Origin: Hemibagrus wyckioides
Lineage: Eukaryota > Chordata > Actinopteri > Siluriformes > Bagridae
Length of the DNA stretch: 64,000 bases
Direction: 5' to 3'
Assembly (NCBI RefSeq): GCF_019097595.1
Contig: NC_080735.1
Location: 19,957,917 to 20,021,916 of the forward strand
Part shown: positions 28,111 through 47,716 of the stretch, one piece after another
Layout: each line of letters begins with the position of its first letter
Position numbering within the stretch: position 1 is the stretch's first letter
Position numbers and translations under genes: made by a program
Notes under the pieces: model-generated
Database searches by the model: none
Told to the model about the DNA's origin: nothing
The model's input: the letters and a program-made list of their open reading frames with translations, nothing else

Positions 28111-28343
28111 AGTGGCAGGGTGGTGGTAGCTCAAGTGGTTAAGGATCTGGGTCATTAACTGGAAGTCCCAGCACCACTAAGCTGCCACCATTGGGCCCAT
28201 GAGAAAGGTTCCCAACCCACCCTGCTCCAGGGGTGCTGCATCATTGCTGACCCAGTGCTCTGACCCCAACCCCTCAAGGATGGGATATGCAAAGAAAGAA
28301 TTGCACTGTGCAGTAATGTATATGTGACAAATTAAGACAACTT
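28111..28343 (+). mobile_element. tRNA-derived SINE inserted in the LINE relic
   Basis: Begins with a tRNA A-box-like GGTGGTAGCTCAAGTGGTTA and contains CAGCACCACTAAGCTGCCAC and GAATTGCACTGTGCAGTAAT, ending in an A-rich ATGTGACAAATTAAG. Flanking AACAGCTCA (28102) and AACAGCTAA (28344) are a likely target duplication. The host LINE reads through as VQQLTAWC if the SINE is removed. Confidence 0.75.
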
Positions 28344-28532
28344 AACAGCTAACAGCCTGGTGTAGAGCGAATAACCTGTCTCTGAACGTTGACTACAGGA
28401 TAGCACAGAGTTCCCTGATGTAGTTGTGGAAGTTTGGAGAAAATAGCACACTGGTAGGCATGGACAAAAATATGAATTAGATTTACAACAATTAAATTAT
28501 CATTTAATGGTATTTTTCCAGGAAACACTTAC

Positions 28533-29375
28533 AGCATGTCTTTGCAGTAACTCGAGATGTAGTGTACATGTCTCGTCTTTAACACTCGGCCCAGTGTTCT
28601 GCAGAGAGGAGGGGTGGAGAACATGAGCAGGTTCTGCTGAAGATCTTTACAGTAAGAGATTATTATGGACAAAGAAGCCACCTAGTGGACATTTCTGTAA
28701 TAACTCACCTGATAGCCACCTTCATCTTCTGTCTCTTGCTTCTGCTCAGGGGTGTAATTTCCACTGGGGACAGGGGGGAAATTGTATATATTTTTTATGT
28801 TTGTGTGACAATCTTGCATCCTGTGTACCAAATCAGTAGTGTATCTATTGTATTATCAATTTTCCATCCTTTTGGATTACAGATGTAAGGATTACAGATG
28901 CTTACTTCCTACCCTGCAATAATACAGTGTTGGAGGCATAAAAATGATCTACTTTAGGTATTTGTGCTGCACAGAACATTATGGGTGGTGATTTATGCAT
29001 GAAAGACAATTATTAATCATTAATTAAGTAATGATCAACATTTTCATATAATTACATATTAATGTTGCTGCTGTCTATCTGCAAGTGATATTACAAAGTT
29101 GTGATTCAACACGTCATTTTTCTTTCTTTACTTACATCAGTATTTTTCTTTCATCATTGTAAATATTTAATTTATCAATTTAATTTATATAAGAAGATAA
29201 ATAAAGCTCACATCTGACACTGAGGGCTTGAGCAGGAGAGCGGAGATGTTCATATCCTCTTACAGCACAGCTATAACTGCCTGCATCCTCACTGCTGACT
29301 GACTGCAGACGGACTTCATTTCTCTCGCTGGTTCTGCAGGAGTGATCTGAAGATCAAGATCAACTGGTCCCACCA
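28533..29375 (-). pseudogene. Decayed CD22/Siglec-like receptor gene (fragment)
   Basis: Three receptor exons are recognisable on the minus strand. At 29216-29360 is a second-Ig-domain exon with an internal deletion of about 110 bp removing the first Cys and the Trp (it passes from CTCCTGCAGAA straight to CCAGCGAGAG). At 28709-28741 is a short basic-tail exon with intact splice borders. At 28533-28598 is a tail exon like gene 1/3 exon 9, in which the signalling Tyr reads Cys (DETCTL). The V, C2 and transmembrane exons are missing, and the exon-2 acceptor is replaced by LINE sequence at about 29362. Between the pieces, 28745-29115 is homologous to both flanks of the pogo-like element at 62037-63668. 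Confidence 0.75.
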
Positions 29376-29600
29376 TCTCTCAGGGTGAAAGGTAGGTATT
29401 CATCTAGACTCTTCTCTGTTCTGGCACCGAGGTGGTGGAATAAACTTCCCCTAGATGTCCGTACAGCAGAGTCTCTGACCGTCTTCAAACGACGTCTTAA
29501 GACCTACCTTTTCCTGAAGCACTTAACCTAGCTCTGATCTCTCCCTGTTTATGTATTGTTATATGGTTAAACAAACAACAAAATAAATAAATAAAAAAAA
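29355..29600 (+). pseudogene. LINE ORF2 C-terminal end and 3' tail
   Basis: Translates as LFSVLAPRWWNKLPLDVRTA followed by SLTVFKRRLKTYLFLKHLT and a stop, the usual C-terminus of fish LINE ORF2. An A-rich tail with AAATAAAT units follows at about 29570-29600. It is extremely 5'-truncated and was inserted at the edge of the receptor pseudo-exon. Confidence 0.75.
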
Positions 29601-30495
29601 AATACAATTTTAGGCTAATGGTATCCTAAGTCTGTAATCCACTGAACCAGTGTTAATGTTTTCAGTGATAAAGACTTAAAGTTATTATTGTCTTATTCAA
29701 AATGAAAACTGACTTAATATATTAAACACAATTATTTACTCTTATTTTTCCTTCACACTGAGGTTTGAAGTTTTCAGCACACCATGTCATTTTTAGTGAA
29801 ATTATTCTCCTAATCATTATTACATGGGGCTCATTTTAAATCTAAAGTTAACTTTTCACAGTTATACTGTTATAATTATTAGAATTTCTCATTTTCTGTA
29901 AATGTAACAAATGTACATGGCAGTACATTTGCAATTTTGAATTTTGCCCCTCTTCAGTAAACTCTGACACTCCATTACACTCTGACTTTGTATGCATGAT
30001 GTCGCGGTTCATCTCCCCGCCCCTTGTACTCGGTTCAACATGCGTGTATATTACGTGAAGAAGTGATCTCAGTGATTTTTCCCTTGATTTTTATACAGTC
30101 GACGTCAAACATTTATTTCTTTTTTTAAGGGTAATGTATTAAAAGCTAACTTTTAAATGAAATGAAAGTGTTTTGGGAGCATGACTGGGGTCATATTTAG
30201 GGTTTAAACTCTAAAAATAAGCATTTACAGTACAGTATTAGCATTTTTAGTGACACCACTGAACAAAACCTCGTACTGGCGTTTATCACGTGCTTACAAA
30301 AATTTGTACACTTTGAATGATAAATCCTCTATGCTCTCTAAACTGCATGCATAGCTACACTCATTTACATAAAGATTCAATGCACCAAATCACCATATAT
30401 GTAGAGTATGGAGTAAGTAACTTCCATTTGTAGAGATTATTCAGCTGGAATACCAGACCTGTCTTCAACAATGTGTGCAATGGAGTGATAATGCT

Positions 30496-30531
<36 letters not shown>

Positions 30532-31939
30532 AAAATCTTTTAATAGCACAACAGCAAAGAGGTTTTACATGTTGCTCACATTGCCTCCTATGTTTAATAC
30601 AAAAGCAGATAAATTACAACAAATTTATTCCTAAAAATGTAAGCCTAAATTTAAGGCTAAAAATGGTTAATGCTGTTTACACTCGGCTTAATAATCTAGA
30701 ATTAACACTTTATGTATACTTTATACACAAAGTATAAAACACAGTCAACGTTATGCCATCCATTTCATGTCCTAAGTATTATGCCTGTAAATAATAATAA
30801 TATGAAAGATTCATAGAACGAATTAGGTCATTTTAAAAATATTGTTCGCATTGTGCTCTGATGAGCTTGATGTGGGTGATGAAGGTTGTAGTTCACCGTT
30901 TTACTGTGTCTCTGACTCCCCCTGATGTTCTCAAGGGGGAGAACATTACATAGTGCTAAAAATATCTATAAATAAAGGAAATTAAATTCAATACGGAAAA
31001 AATCTGTAATATTGATAATAAACTATTATACTAAACAAAATACTATAATACTAAATTTTATGCTACTGTATACTACACTGTAATTATAATACTCAATATG
31101 ATAATGTACTGTAATATATTAATATAATACTGTAATGCTGAATTTATATAACACTTAATATTGCATCAGTGCAGTTTAGAATGATGTGATGGGAAAAAGC
31201 TTATGATTTCTGACAAAACAGAATTTTATTTAATGATGAATGAATGCAGTATAAAATGAAAGTTTCTGTTTGCGTAAGAACTCATTTAATGTGTGTGAAG
31301 CAGTTCTTTCCACATGACTGAAAGAAATGAAACCAACAGCTCCTCCTTCAGGTCAAACGAGTCACAGCAGGTTATGGCCAGAGAGAGAACCACTATGGCT
31401 TTACAGGACTGTAAACACTGATGTACAATACACCGGCATGATAAAGTAAAATAACAATATTCATTTAGATTAGTTTATTATACACACTTAGTACACAATA
31501 CACAAATGAATGGCCTCATTTAAAGACACACTGCAACTTAATGCACCAGAGTAAATGTGATAAACACTATACACATACATATTAAATGGAATCCTGTAAA
31601 TCATACTGACCATGAGCAGAAAACAGAACAATCATAAATTAACAGCAAAACAAGAAAACCATCAAATATAATGCTTAGAAAACCTAGTTCTAAAACTATG
31701 ATTAAATATTTACTGATACATATATGCTTTACTAGAAAGCTGCATTTTGCATTTTATTGTCTTAAAGCTGGATTCTGAACTAAGGGTGGAGAGTTTATAA
31801 TGAGTTATCTTTATATATACAAACTGTGAGCAGTTTAATCCTGATACATATTTACACTTATCCAATATTCTCTACTTAAACTTGTCTTGATTTGAGATTT
31901 TATTTAATCTTGGTGCACAGACTCAATTGTAACTGAAAG
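29601..31939. other. No gene seen; duplicated non-coding flanks
   Basis: 30290-30900 is an inverted, diverged copy of the array spacers. It includes the TG/CA tract and the TGGAAGTTACTTAC-type segment inverted, with a trace of the 65-codon frame at about 30850, now broken. 31130-31740 is a direct paralogue of 45510-45840 plus 46290-46440. No coding or RNA gene was recognised. Confidence 0.65.
30496..30529. repeat. (TG)n microsatellite
   Basis: Pure TG run at the position corresponding to the CA part of the array-spacer microsatellites, in inverse orientation. Confidence 0.95.
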
Positions 31940-33500
31940 TCGTTCCTCGGCCCATGTGGAGAATATGATGATTAAATTCAGACACTCTTATTTAACAAGA
32001 GAATTCTCAGCCACTGCTAAATTTTATCAGAATGTCCCCTGCTCTACCAGATGGGACAGCACACTGGACTATGTATATACAAACAATACTGAAGCGTACA
32101 AGGCTTTTTTCCTTCCCCACTTGGGTCTGTCTGATCACCACTCATCAAACATGTGAAACCATCAGTGAAAACAGTGAAGGTATGGCCAGAGGGAGACATT
32201 TCTTCATTACAGCAACAGTTTCAACACTGGAGCATGTTTGCCTAACAGGCCAGTTCAGGCCTACACACAGACATAGTCATTTATAAATCCTCTGTTCTGG
32301 ACCATATCAACAAATGATTTAACAACATCACATTTTAACAACGTCTGTCAGGCATGTAAAAACTTTCCTAATCAGAAGCCGTCTCTTGCTGAAAGCTAGA
32401 GATGCTGCTTTTAAGTTGGATGATGCAGAGGACTATAGCAGAGCCAGCTCCAACCTGGACAAGGGTGTTAGGAAAGCTTTTACAGCCTTTATAAACCTCA
32501 TATCGAGGAGCAATTCCACAGCAACTCCGACCACATATGCATGTGGAAAAGAATCCAGACTATCACTGACCACAAACCTACAATACAAACACTACCAACT
32601 AGCAATGCCTTCCTCTCAGATCTCAAGCACTTCTTTGTTCACTTTGACCAAGACATCAGACATCACACCACAAATGTTGACTCCTCCACATTTGATCATC
32701 TAATGTCGCTCTCCACAACAGATGTGCACTCAGCACTGAGCAGAGTATATGCACAAAAGTCAGCTGGCCCTGATAGCATACCTGCGCATGTGGTCAGGGC
32801 ATGTACTGACCAACTGGAAAAATCTTCAGTGACATTTACAACCTGTCACTGGCCCAGGCTACTTTTACCAACATGTCTGAAGACTACAACTATCAAACCA
32901 GTGCCTAAGCATTCATCTGCAAAGTGTCTGAATGATTTACGCCCTGTTGTGCTTTCTCCTATTGTTATGAAGTGCTTTGAGACCTACCACCTACATTAGA
33001 CCAGTTTGCTACTACACACCACCTTCACAGGTCCACAGAGGACACCATTTCCACTTCTTTTCATTTAGCTCTCACACAGCTGCGTTGTTCCCACTGAATT
33101 GATCACTAAGCTTAGTGACCTGGGCATATGCACTTCCATATGCAGGTGGATTATGGACTTTCTGAGTAATAGAAGGTTGGGTAATCACATGTCCTCAACC
33201 CTCATCTTGAACATTGGCATCCCACAAGGCTGGATGCTAAGCCCACTGCTCTACTCCTTGTTCACCCATGACTGTGTCCCTCTGCATAACACCAACATCT
33301 TCAAGTGTGCAGATGATACCTCAGTGCTTGGTCAGATCAGCAAAAACAATGAATTGGTCTAAAGGGAGAAGGTTCAAACACTATCAGCATGGTGTTCCCT
33401 CAACAACCTCACCATCAATGCCACAAAGACCAATGAGTTAATTGTAGACTTCCAGAAACCAGTGTGTGGAAGAAATTCACTGCAAAGTGTATAAGAGAGA
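31940..33500 (+). pseudogene. LINE ORF2 relic (endonuclease and reverse transcriptase)
   Basis: Fragments in order: a C-terminal endonuclease part with the catalytic S-D-H motif (LDYVYTN, GLSDHHS), a linker (LKARDAAFKLDDAEDY), RT beginnings (STTDVHSALSRVYAQKSAGP, CLNDLRPVVLSPIVMKCFE), RT core (GIPQGWMLSPLLYSLFTHDC) and the palm motif as FKCADDTSVLG. It ends near LTINATKTNELIVDFQKP at about 33470. At least five frameshifts or stops. It lies a few hundred bases downstream of gene 2 in the opposite orientation. Confidence 0.8.
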
Positions 33501-33871
33501 TACAGGTCCAGTCACACCAGAACTTACAAGTTAAGGGCCTATGTATACTATCCTATATTATCTATCTATAATGTATTATGTATCTATGTATTCATCCATT
33601 AGAAGGTCTAAAGATGGTTTTACACTGTAGGTGTTTTGTGTTAAAAATTGTTTGTGTGTGAGTTGTGTTTTGCAGATAATTTGTCACACACAATGTGACA
33701 CGCTAACCAGCAGATGATTGAGTGTCACTGGTCTGGTGTGAATGCTCTTAAAGCACTGCTGTAATCGTACAGTGTAACAACAAGTTTAATTTTACAAATT
33801 AGCCATCAAAGTTTCTATAAGGTTTCTGCTGTGGATCTTCTGATGAGATTGAATTAATATGTGAAAGTTGT

Positions 33872-41282
<7,411 letters not shown>

Positions 41283-43711
41283 TCTTCTATAAAGATTCTA
41301 TATGTAACTAAAAACATAAAATAAAATTACACCAAGTAACAAAACCAGCATACAAGATACTAAACAGTTAAACTGAACTTTCTTTAGACTAAATGATACA
41401 TAACTATGTGAGAGATGTTTATTTATGGAAGGAGTCTCCAGTGTCAGGGCTTTGTAACAGTCAGAGGTGAAGCTGTAAATTTCCTGACATCTTCAGGACA
41501 GAGGAGTTTATACTACATCGTTTCTCAGTAACATGACAAGCTGCTGTTTCTTTTGTCTTTTTATGAGAGAGAATAAAGAGAGACTGGTGAGGGAATGACT
41601 GTTTATAGCTGCTCTAAATGTAAAAATGTTTTATGGACATTAAATACATCTTTAAGCAAATAAATAGGTTAAGAGAGGAAAAACAATATATCCTACAGAT
41701 ATTAGGAGCACTCTTTAAGCGTTTACAGACATTTTAATAAATCACAATAATGGAACATTCACAAACGAAAATCTGTGCATGAATTCAATGATAGCAGCTC
41801 TGTTCAAAGCAACTAATGAAGGATTAAAATGCACTTAATTGTCATGCACTAATCACATGTTAATTAAATTAGCAGCATCTAATATTTAAAGGAGAGTTTT
41901 TTCAAACACAGATCTAAAGTTAAATAGAATAAAGTTAAATGAAGTGAACTAAAACTTATGCATATTTTACAAGCCAGGGCTCTTAAAAAAACTTTTTAAT
42001 CTTTAAAACTTGCATATGTGTTTTTCTATGAACAGAAAGTGATTTGTTCCTTTTATACCCCTACTGGTAGGAAAGTGTAATGACAGTAAACTGATAATGA
42101 GGAGTTCAGTCCCACTTTATCACATCAGCATCATGGAGTAATTACTGACTTTGGTGCTCACAAGATGCTGATAGATGAAACTTAAAATCATATAAAAGCT
42201 GCATCTTTATATAGATTTAGATGCAGAGCTGCACAGCTTGTAGGGGGCGTGTCACTCTGTGTGATCACCTGCCAAGACTGTTGCTGATTGGCTGTGTGAA
42301 TCTACAACACTGGGCTTGTTACAGTTAGCACACAGTGTTACTTCTTACTGTTCTGTGTGTTTATCTTAAGAGCTTTTGACACGCTCCACAATTAGCAGTA
42401 CTTTCAGCAGGCGACTGTGCCTTTAAAGGGGAAGTTGTTTACCGTATATGGAGATGTGTAAATGAATGTGGTTGTGCAGAAGCAGAGCAGCTTACAGTGT
42501 GTTGCTTTTATCAACATCCATTGCATACTGTGTATGTGAGCATGTGTGATATCATTTTGCAGAAAAAGCCACACTTCAAAAATCTACCAGAAAATGTAAA
42601 CTACCGTTTGGATTCTCATTTCCACATCCTGCGATTCAGGACACACTACTTCTGATCTCAGACACTATTTAGAACAGATACTAGGAAAATTGGGACTCTT
42701 CCCTTTTCCTTACACACCTCCTTCAACTCATCAGAAACCAAAGCAGATGTGAGTGTGTTAAAGCAGGAAAATAATAAATTACACAAGACAAGATTAGTCC
42801 TGAGCCTGGACTCAGAAACACAACACAAAGAAACATGGCCAAAATATCGTAATATAATATAATAATACTTAAAGACATTTTTACGATACATGATATGTGT
42901 CACAATGTAAAGAGTTTTACAACAAATTATTTACATTACTATTTACAACAAAATAGTTTTATAACAAACTGTTGGCAAAATAGCAAAGGCACTGAGAGTT
43001 CAATACATATTCATTATAAAATATTAATTATTTCACCTTTAAAACCCTCCATCCATTTTCTGTCCCTCTTGTCCCACACAGGGTGATGGGGAACCTGCAG
43101 CTTATCCCCAGGCACAAGGCAAATAAACCAGTTTTTTTCTCTACTGTGTGCAACAGTAGGTTAGTTTATCTTCTTAGATCTTTTGGAATGCTCCACAATT
43201 AGCAGTACTTTCAGCAGGCAACTGTATTTATAAAGGGGAAGTTGCTTACTGTATATGGAGATGTGTAAATGAATGTGGTTGTGCAGAAGCAAAGCAGCTT
43301 AGAATGTGTTGCATTCGACGTCCATTACATACTGTGTACATGTGCATATGTGATATCAGTTTTCTTATTTATACTTCTTCTTTTCTTCATTCATTATTCT
43401 TTATATAATTTGATTTATATCATTTAATCCGCAAGGTTTTGTGGGCAGAAAAAAGTTTCCAAGGATCCACACTTAAAAAATCTACCAGAAATATTAAACC
43501 ATCCTGCTACCTTTTGGGTTCTCATTTCAACATCCTACATTTCGGTCCATACTAATTTATTTTTTAAATTAATTTATCACTATTTAGAACAGATACTAGG
43601 AGAATTGGGACTTTTCCTTTTTCCCAACACACCTCTCTGTCTACAGGAAATATAGGCATTGGATTAATGAGTGACATTAGTAACATAAAAAATTAAATAA
43701 ATTTTTCTTAC
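41283..43711. other. Upstream region of gene 2; arm of inverted repeat
   Basis: No coding gene seen. Most of it matches the upstream region of gene 3 (about 49780-51865) in inverted orientation. Near the start codon the two are almost identical; further out they diverge by indels. A probable acceptor lies just before the start codon (minus strand, about 41305). At 43048-43125 is a fragment of a dispersed fish repeat (CATCCATTTTCTGTCCCTCT). Confidence 0.7.
43048..43125. repeat. Dispersed fish repeat fragment
   Basis: CATCCATTTTCTGTCCCTCT followed by CACAGGGTGATGGGG and CAGGCACAAGGCAAATAAAC. It resembles the common fish LINE/SINE tail in inverse orientation. Confidence 0.55.
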
Positions 43712-43760
43712 CGTTTCTACTCGACCCTCTTGTCCAACAAGCAAACAGCCAAATGAGTGT
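43712..43760 (-). other. Putative 5'-UTR exon, candidate for gene 2
   Basis: Reads on the minus strand TTGGACAAGAGGGTCGAGTA then GAAACG|GTAAGAAAAA, a good donor. About 2.4 kb separate it from an acceptor just upstream of the gene 2 start codon. A second, weaker copy ends at 44024. Confidence 0.4.
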
Positions 43761-44023
43761 CGTTAAGGCGTGTTGCTGATGTCATATGTAGCGCATCATT
43801 TAGTTTCCTGTGTTAGCTGAAGAAATGGTTATTAATCTCTCTAAACATATTGTTTAATAGCACGATAGCAGAGAGTTTTCTGAGTTTCTGAACTTGCCTT
43901 CTGTTCTACACAAAAGCAAATAAGCCTCTGAGCCTCTGAGACTCTCAATGGGCAGAAAATGTACATATAAAGAGCAAATTTAGTAAATTAATGATATTAA
44001 ACGTTAAAGTTTTTTTTTTTTAC

Positions 44024-44062
44024 CATGCCTTCTCCACCCTCATGTCTAGTGATCAAACTATG
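44024..44062 (-). other. Second 5'-UTR-like exon copy upstream of gene 2
   Basis: Minus strand: CTAGACATGAGGGTGGAGAA then GGCATG|GTAAAA. Related to the block at 43712-43760 but diverged. Confidence 0.25.
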
Positions 44063-44477
44063 ACTAATGAAGTGTGAAAGATTGTGTTTAAGAAGTGTTG
44101 ATATTCACACCATTTCACTCCCCACAGGCTTTTAACAGGCTTATTATATCATGAAATAAAAACTAGAGACACAGGTTCCTATACCAAAAAATTTCACGAG
44201 AACCCAAGCCGAGGAAAGTCTTCCTTCCCACTTCTCTGAGGAAAAAGCAACGTCAGTGCAACTTAAGTTTTATTGCTTTATTTTCTGGCTAAATAATAGA
44301 AGCCTTTATTGTGACCTAGTCCCCTGTGCTGTTCCGTTCCCCTGCTCAGCGCGCTACACAGCACCACTCAGAGAGAGAGTTGTGACACTCCCATAGGCTT
44401 CTGTTAGAACTGAAGAATATTTCCAGCAATGAACCCCATTCAGTTCAGTGGTTCCCAAATGGGGAAGAGGTTCTGGG

Positions 44478-45480
44478 GAACATGGAGAGCAATCTGTCCA
44501 GGGTCCTTCTCTCTACTACTATCACCAGTAAGTCCAGCTCTGTTCCCATCACAGAGACCGCCATCCTCACCAATCAGTCCAGCCATACCACAACTCTCTT
44601 TCTGCAGCTTCTGCCCCAGCACATCAAAGCATAGAAACGGACATTGGCCATCAGAGACTGGTAAAATATGTGAAGCAGTTTTTTGCAGATGTTAAAGGAG
44701 GCAAGAATCCTAAGGAAGTACAGACAGCTCCGTCCCTTCCCAAGGACAGTGTCTTTGTTCATGGTCCAGTCCAGCCTGTCATCCAGCTGCTTCCCCAGAT
44801 ATTTATAGGTCCTGACCATTTCCACATCAACCACCCGTATGGACACAGGTTGAGAGTGTGGGTTGTTCCTAGAAAAATCCATCACCATCTCATTGGTCTT
44901 GAATGTGTTCAGCTGCAGATGGTTAGACCTACACCACTCATCCGAGTATTCTGAATATGGCAGAGTTCAGAGTTACACTGGAAGTCAGATGTGTACAAGG
45001 TGAACAGTATGGGAGAGAGCACAGTCCACTGTGGTGCTCCAATGTTACTGACCACAGTGTCTGAAGTACAGCCATTCAGACTGACATACTGTGGCCTGTC
45101 AGTGAGCTAGTCTGTGATCCATCTCACCAGGCTCGATTCTACTCCCATTCCTGACAGCTTCTATCTTAGATTGTGGGGGCAAATGGTGTTAAAGGCACTA
45201 GAGAAATCATAAGACATGATTCTCACTGCACTGCTCTCTTTGTCCAGATGGGAGTAAGTCCTGTGTAGCAGACAGATGATGGGCATCATCTAGACCCAAC
45301 TTCACCTGGTTCTCAAACTGCAATGAATCATGAGAGTGGTGGACCTCTGAGGACATGGAGAAGAAGCTATTCTAAAGACTTCATGATGTGTGAGGTCAGA
45401 GCAACTGGCCTAAAGTCACCGGGTTCCCTGGAGTGAGTCTTCTTGGGGACTGAGACAATACACAAAGTCTTCCTCTGAAG
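44478..45480 (-). pseudogene. LINE ORF2 relic
   Basis: On the minus strand 44574-44888 reads VMDFSRNNPHSQPVSI, VEMVRTYKYLGKQLDDRLDW, YFLRILASFNICKKLL, the segment following the RT palm of fish LINEs. Weaker traces of RT extend to about 45480. Its insertion interrupts a segment paralogous to 13290-13640; the paralogy stops just before 44478. Multiple stops. Confidence 0.7.
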
Positions 45481-45499
45481 TCTTTACTTAACATTGTAA

Positions 45500-47229
45500 T
45501 ATTAAATATAATTATAATGCAGGATTTATATAACATTGAATATTGCATTGATATAGTTTACAATGATGTGACAGGAAAAAGCTCACAATTGATTAAATGT
45601 TTGTAAAGCAATTCTTTCCACATGACTGAGAGAAATGAACTCAAATGAGTCACAGCAGGTTAAGGTCAGAGAGAGAACCACTATGGCTTTACAGGACTGT
45701 AAACACTGATATACAGTACACTGTCATGATACAGTAAAATAACAATATTCATTTAGATAGTGTTATTATACTCACTTCAAATAAATGGCCTCATTTAAAG
45801 ACACACTGCAACTTAAAGCACCAGTGTAAATGTAGTGGTTATGAAAAAAGAAGAAAATGGTAAAAAAAGGGATAAATCATATTAAATTTAATATATTCCT
45901 TGAACATATGTTATAGTGTGCAATATTGTATTATATCTTCCATTATTTATTTTGAATACTGATCGGTTGATCATTTTATTCGTTTTGCCTTTCTCTGTGA
46001 GGGTTCACCTATGGAGGGAGAGGGTGCACTGCTGAATTAATACACGTCTTCAGAAGAAGATGTAGCAGCTCTGTCTCCTGTGACTTTTTTCTTAACTGTT
46101 TATTTCTCATCAAGGATTAAAGTGTACCTAAATGCATTTACATTATCTTAAACATGTTAACAATAGCATATGACGTGAATGTCATTGTTTAGAGTGTTGT
46201 ATGAGTTGTTTCAAAGTGTTTGAGGGTTATATCATTTCAGCTAGTCATGCTAACAGCGGAAACTATGCGTTTGCAGCGATTATTTTGTTCATAATTCATA
46301 TTGACAATGAGCAGAAAACACAAAATAGTCATAAATTAAGAGCAAAACTAGCAAGTGTAATGTTCTAAAATTATGATTAAATATTTACTGATACTAAAGT
46401 GCTTTGAAGAAAGCTATTTGGATTAAATATCCTCTTTCTAACAGAATTGTCATCATTTCCTTCTTCTTTATGCTACAACTGTGGGTTTACATTGTCATTT
46501 ACAGTCAGAACACATGTCTGTTAAAGTAGTGGCATTTATTTACTGACTTACAGCCGAGAAAGGAGACCGCTTAGCATGTGAAGCTAACATGCCCAGCATA
46601 TCCTGTGTGTAATCATGCTAGCTGGTACCAGTGACGCATGTTAGCTGAAGTTTGTTTTATTAACTGGTGATGTTTTTGTATTGTGGACTTGTGTGTTTAC
46701 TACCGCTGCTGAATTGTACAAAAACAAATGCAACACAACACAGTGGTTCTCTGAAAGCCTATAAAACTAGAATAATTTTAATTATTTTATTAAAGAGTTA
46801 TTAAAGAGCTCAGATTGTGCCAGCGTGAGAATAAACGCTGTGTAGGCACTGTGTAGAGAGTGGTTTTACCACGTCTGTCGACATGTGTGAACAGATGCAA
46901 CAACTTAATGCCTCAGCAACACCCAGTTTGTGTCAAACTGTCACTGTACACTGCAGGATAGAAATGCATTGTTTATTTATAATATGGATAATAAAATATG
47001 GGTTAGTCCATGTGGGACAGTTTGGCCCTTGCTGTTTTTAAAGCTGTCTTCTACCCTGGTCTGAAGGTGGAGTCTCTAGACTTCAGTGTGTTCCTGTCCT
47101 CCATTAACTGGAACAGAAATGGTCAGTGTTTTATTGTCCTGTAGCTTGTCCTGTAGTTTAGTACTGCTGCTCTGCCACATGGGGCAGCCATGAGCAGCTC
47201 CTTGTCAAATAAAAATTTTAATTAAATAC
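45500..47229. other. No gene seen; duplicated flank with a ~450-bp insertion
   Basis: 45510-45837 and 46290-46440 align directly with 31130-31720. 45838-46290 has no counterpart there. 46440-46680 matches 59180-59390 inverted. 46990-47220 contains a copy of the CCACATGGGGCAG segment found near 17560, 49335 and 58720. No open frame of interest. Confidence 0.6.
45838..46290. mobile_element. Unclassified insertion, possible solo LTR
   Basis: Defined by comparison with the direct paralogue near 31555-31600, which lacks it. It starts near TGTAGTGGTTATG, contains GTTCACCTATGGAGGG and CTGTCTCCTGTGACTTTTTT, and has no coding capacity. An LTR identity is a guess from its size and TG start. Confidence 0.35.
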
Positions 47230-47716
47230 ACAGTCATGGGTTAGAAAAGTAAATGGCAATGGGCTGAGCACACAGCCTTGAGGAGCCCCAGTGCTCAGTG
47301 TGGTAGTGCTGGAGATGCTGTTCCCGATCCAGACTGAGGTCTCCCAGTCAGGAAGTCCAGGTTCCAGTTGCAAAGGAAGTTGTTCAGGCCCAGCAGGTTC
47401 GGCTTTTCAATCAGGTGCTGAGCAATGATTGTGTTGAAAGCTGAACTGAAGTCTATGAACAGCATTCATATGTATGTGGTGTTTAAGGGCCAGGTGGAGG
47501 GTTGTGGTGATGGCATTGTCTATAGAGCAGTTGGGATTATATGCCAACAGCAGGGGGTCTAGGGAAGGTGGCAGCAGGTTCTTCATGTGCCTAATTACAA
47601 GCCTCTTGAAGCACTTTATAATGATGGGTGTGAATGCAACGGGACAATAGTGATTGAGGCAGGACTCTGTAGACTTCTTCTGTACAGGGACAATGGAGGT
47701 GGTCTTTATGTATGTA

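Larger units (their letters stand above)
26960..28440 (+). pseudogene. Non-LTR retrotransposon (LINE) ORF2 relic
   Basis: Shifting-frame translation gives ORF2 fragments in the right order. They are a post-endonuclease part ([21 protein letters not shown]), an RT N-terminal part ([58 protein letters not shown]), traces of [13 protein letters not shown], and the palm region around [20 protein letters not shown] (usual FADDT/YADDT). It ends near 28440 after NLSLNVDY. It is disrupted by stops, an internal 65-bp tandem duplication (27247-27507), deletions and a SINE at 28111-28343. Clade is judged L2/CR1-like from overall wording only. Confidence 0.8.
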
